A stretch of 64,000 nucleotides of DNA from Gracilaria gracilis (taxonomy: Eukaryota; Rhodophyta; Florideophyceae; Gracilariales; Gracilariaceae). This document shows, in pieces, positions 62,176 to 64,000 of the stretch (position 1 is its first letter; every line of letters starts with the position of its first letter). The notes under the pieces are model-generated. The model saw only the letters and a list, made by a program, of their open reading frames with translations, did no database searches and was not told the DNA's origin. The position numbers and the translations under genes were made by a program. The stretch covers positions 434,001 through 498,000 of the forward strand of contig JARGSG010000223.1 in the NCBI GenBank assembly GCA_030374805.1, written 5' to 3'.

Positions 62176-62424
62176 CTGAAATGCACCAGGTAAGTAGGGG
62201 CGGAGAAAGAAATGAAGAGCGGTTAGGTATTCTACATTCTGGAACGAAGGACAAAATCCGGTGTGACATACTTCGAAGTCAATGGTGCAGCTTCTGGGAG
62301 TGAGAGACAGAAATGTGTAGAGATCTAAGGGCATGTTTCGCAAGTAGATGTTTGAAGTCAGAACTTAGGTTTGAGTCTGAGGACACTGACACTGGTAGAT
62401 GCCGAGACATGTAGAGTTTCTTAC
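62176..62424 (-). other. Predicted 249-nt intron upstream of the B6 start
   Basis: On the minus strand the donor AGAACG|GTAAGA is at 62424 and the acceptor TGGTGCATTTCAG ends at 62176. Both junctions are phase 0 relative to the B frame. The exon after it begins ATTGTTACGGATACAATG, aligned with the B4 exon start ATGGTGACGAGTATG. Confidence 0.55.
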
Positions 62425-63073
62425 CGTTCTAAAAGATAGGAGAAAGTTGGAATGCATGCAACGCTGTTGAGATGACGTGAGATTCCGGAGAGAGGTAGAA
62501 TGCATCCAGTCACATTGAGGTTGACGCAAATGAATGAACACCAGCTCCTGTACGGTGGCACGGACCTTTGCAAAGCGGTAACGAAGAAGCGGCAGCTTAA
62601 CTGAGAACTGAGTGAGCGCCTTTGTGGTACCAAGAGCGTCACAGGTCGTGGTGAGCAGTTCATCCCAAGCCTGTCGGAAACTTTGAATGACTTGTATGGG
62701 TACCGCGTTGTTATCGCCATGATGTTCTTGCGTCGGCAGGGTCTCATGTTGAAGCGAAAGCGTTTCCAAGTGAAAGACAGACAAACAGGAAGAGCGCGTC
62801 AACTTTGTATCAAGTTAAACAATTTTGATCACTAACAGATCACGTCCCATCAAGAGCTTGGAAGATCTCCTTATTACTTCCAAAAAAATAGCATCATTAG
62901 TATCTGAATTTCCAGAATAGCCCGGTAGATTACTCTTTTTAAAAGAGCAGAGACGAGCAGGGCCGTTTCGACTAGCTTTGTTGTCACTCTCTTCCTCAAG
63001 TACAGCCAACCTTTCAAAGATTCTGAAATCTAAGGTGGTACCTCTCTCATCCCAGTTCAAGCACGATAAATAA
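62425..63073. other. Divergent B6/A6 upstream region
   Basis: The minus-strand frame 62802-62425 is open into the predicted donor but lacks an in-phase ATG before WMHSTS; it may be an untranslated or partly coding first exon of B6. The minus frame 63060-62815 is unassigned. Confidence 0.3.
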
Positions 63074-64000
63074 ATGAGTGGTTACTTAACTCCTTTGACG
63101 AGGAAGCGGAGGAAGAGATGGGAGATACCCAACATGAACTCGACCTCAATCTTAAATGCGAATGCAGAAGAACTTGAGAATGTTGAAGAGGAAGTGTTGC
63201 GTTCTCCCTCCCAGAAAAGACGATGCAGATGGGAGACTGGGCACAATCATGTCCTAGATGCAGGCGCTCAGCAAAGAGACCCTGTTGATGGAGAAAATGT
63301 TGACAACAATGCTGGAGTTCACGATCGCCAAGACGATTCCACTCCTGGGAGTTTCAATGCTTCGGCTCACCAACATCTGCCTCAAGAGCACAGTGAGGGA
63401 GAAAATGGGCAAAAGGAACCGGTGTTATTGGATCAAGAAGTAGCAATCGCCTGCGAATCGGATGCGCTGGGGAAAATAGGTACAACTATGTGGGCACTTC
63501 GATCCGAAAGTGTGGCTAGTAGCATCCTGAAAAGCAGCAGTATTAATGGTTCAGATGTAGACGAAAGCTCTATCATTGCTTCCTCCTGGTCCTCATATTG
63601 TAAAGGACGAGAGCAAGAGATGGACCCCATTGCCCGGGAGTTTCGAAGACTGAGCGCTTTCTTATACACCGCAGAACTTTCAAACACATCACAACGAACA
63701 ATTGAGAGACTTCTCGCTGTCGAACCAGTGAATGCCAAGGTTTCCTACAGAGGCCTAGCAGCATACGCCACACGGCATTCGTTGGGTATCAAATCAAGCC
63801 TCGAAATGTGTCCGGAGGGTCATGCGGTATCAACTGGAAGATTGAAAGATTCATTGGAGTGCCCGGTGTGTTCAAGGCCATTAGCAGGCCCGCAAAGCAC
63901 AAAATATTGGTACATGAAACCTTCCGTTGCCCTGAAAGCACTGTGCATCGCTCCACGGTCTTTCGAAGAAATTGTACAAGGTTGCTCTCGTACCAAAACT
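63074..64000 (+). CDS. Tnp2-type transposase copy A6, open, cut by window end
   Basis: Starts at ATG 63074, directly after an in-frame TAA (63071-63073), with MSGYLTPLTRKRRKRWEIPN, and is open for 309 codons to the window edge: the only A copy here without a stop or shift in this part. It carries RRCRWET, the acidic variable region, then REFRRLSAFLYTAELSNTS, RTIERLLAVEPV, YRGLAAYATRHSLGI, MCPEGHAVSTGRLKD and CPVCSRPLAG (complete Cys/His cluster), KYWYMKPSVALKAL. The catalytic core (DGF, DWPA, DVMH) lies beyond the window. Divergent from B6. It may be part of the most recently active copy. Confidence 0.8.
   Translation, partial: MSGYLTPLTRKRRKRWEIPNMNSTSILNANAEELENVEEEVLRSPSQKRRCRWETGHNHVLDAGAQQRDPVDGENVDNNAGVHDRQDDSTPGSFNASAHQHLPQEHSEGENGQKEPVLLDQEVAIACESDALGKIGTTMWALRSESVASSILKSSSINGSDVDESSIIASSWSSYCKGREQEMDPIAREFRRLSAFLYTAELSNTSQRTIERLLAVEPVNAKVSYRGLAAYATRHSLGIKSSLEMCPEGHAVSTGRLKDSLECPVCSRPLAGPQSTKYWYMKPSVALKALCIAPRSFEEIVQGCSRTKT

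Overview
The window looks like nuclear DNA of a photosynthetic eukaryote, most likely a red alga. Three plastid-type or eukaryotic genes point that way: magnesium chelatase subunit H (chlH, 46.2-50.1 kb), a plastid-type DNA gyrase subunit A (gyrA, 50.1 and 56.3-57.2 kb) and an arginyl-tRNA-protein transferase (ATE1, 43.1-45.0 kb). The rest is mostly mobile elements. The lineage assignment is an inference; no rRNA or tRNA gene was seen.

The dominant component is a recurring two-gene DNA transposon. Gene A is a large protein with a Tnp2-type (En/Spm, CACTA superfamily) transposase core. Gene B, divergently transcribed, is a smaller protein of unknown function with a conserved core, an acidic middle and a basic tail. 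Copies: A1 (3.1-6.1 kb, minus), B2/A2 (7.9-12.8 kb), B3/A3 (21.9-26.7 kb), B4/A4 (37.9-42.8 kb), a B fragment B5 (59.3-59.8 kb) and B6/A6 (60.9 kb to the window end). Arrays of short GGCC/AAATATGG motifs lie beyond the 3' end of each B gene. Most A copies carry stops or frameshifts, and two have lost a predicted catalytic Asp. B2 and B3 are open, and A6 is open as far as the window shows.

Other elements are a PIF/Harbinger transposon with terminal inverted repeats, an intact transposase and a convergent partner gene (33.2-35.9 kb), a 6-kb Ty3/gypsy retrotransposon with matching 843-bp LTRs and a 5-bp target duplication (50.3-56.3 kb), a non-LTR reverse transcriptase relic (57.9-58.6 kb), and a 367-bp MITE-like element (13.6-13.9 kb).

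Host-type genes are mostly damaged. A WD40 gene relic lies at 0.9-1.5 kb. A SHPRH-type SNF2/PHD/RING helicase relic lies at 16.9-20.8 kb, with its helicase C-terminal motifs separated at 36.3-36.8 kb. A protein-kinase relic lies at 32.3-32.8 kb. ATE1 keeps one frame with four internal stops. chlH is well conserved but has one in-frame amber codon, and its conserved N terminus is missing. gyrA is split by the gypsy insertion and is also frameshifted. GC-rich stretches (15.4-18.8, 30.1-33.0 and 49.9-50.3 kb) coincide with host-gene remnants, while transposon DNA is AT-richer. The region reads as a transposon-rich zone eroding a few host genes.
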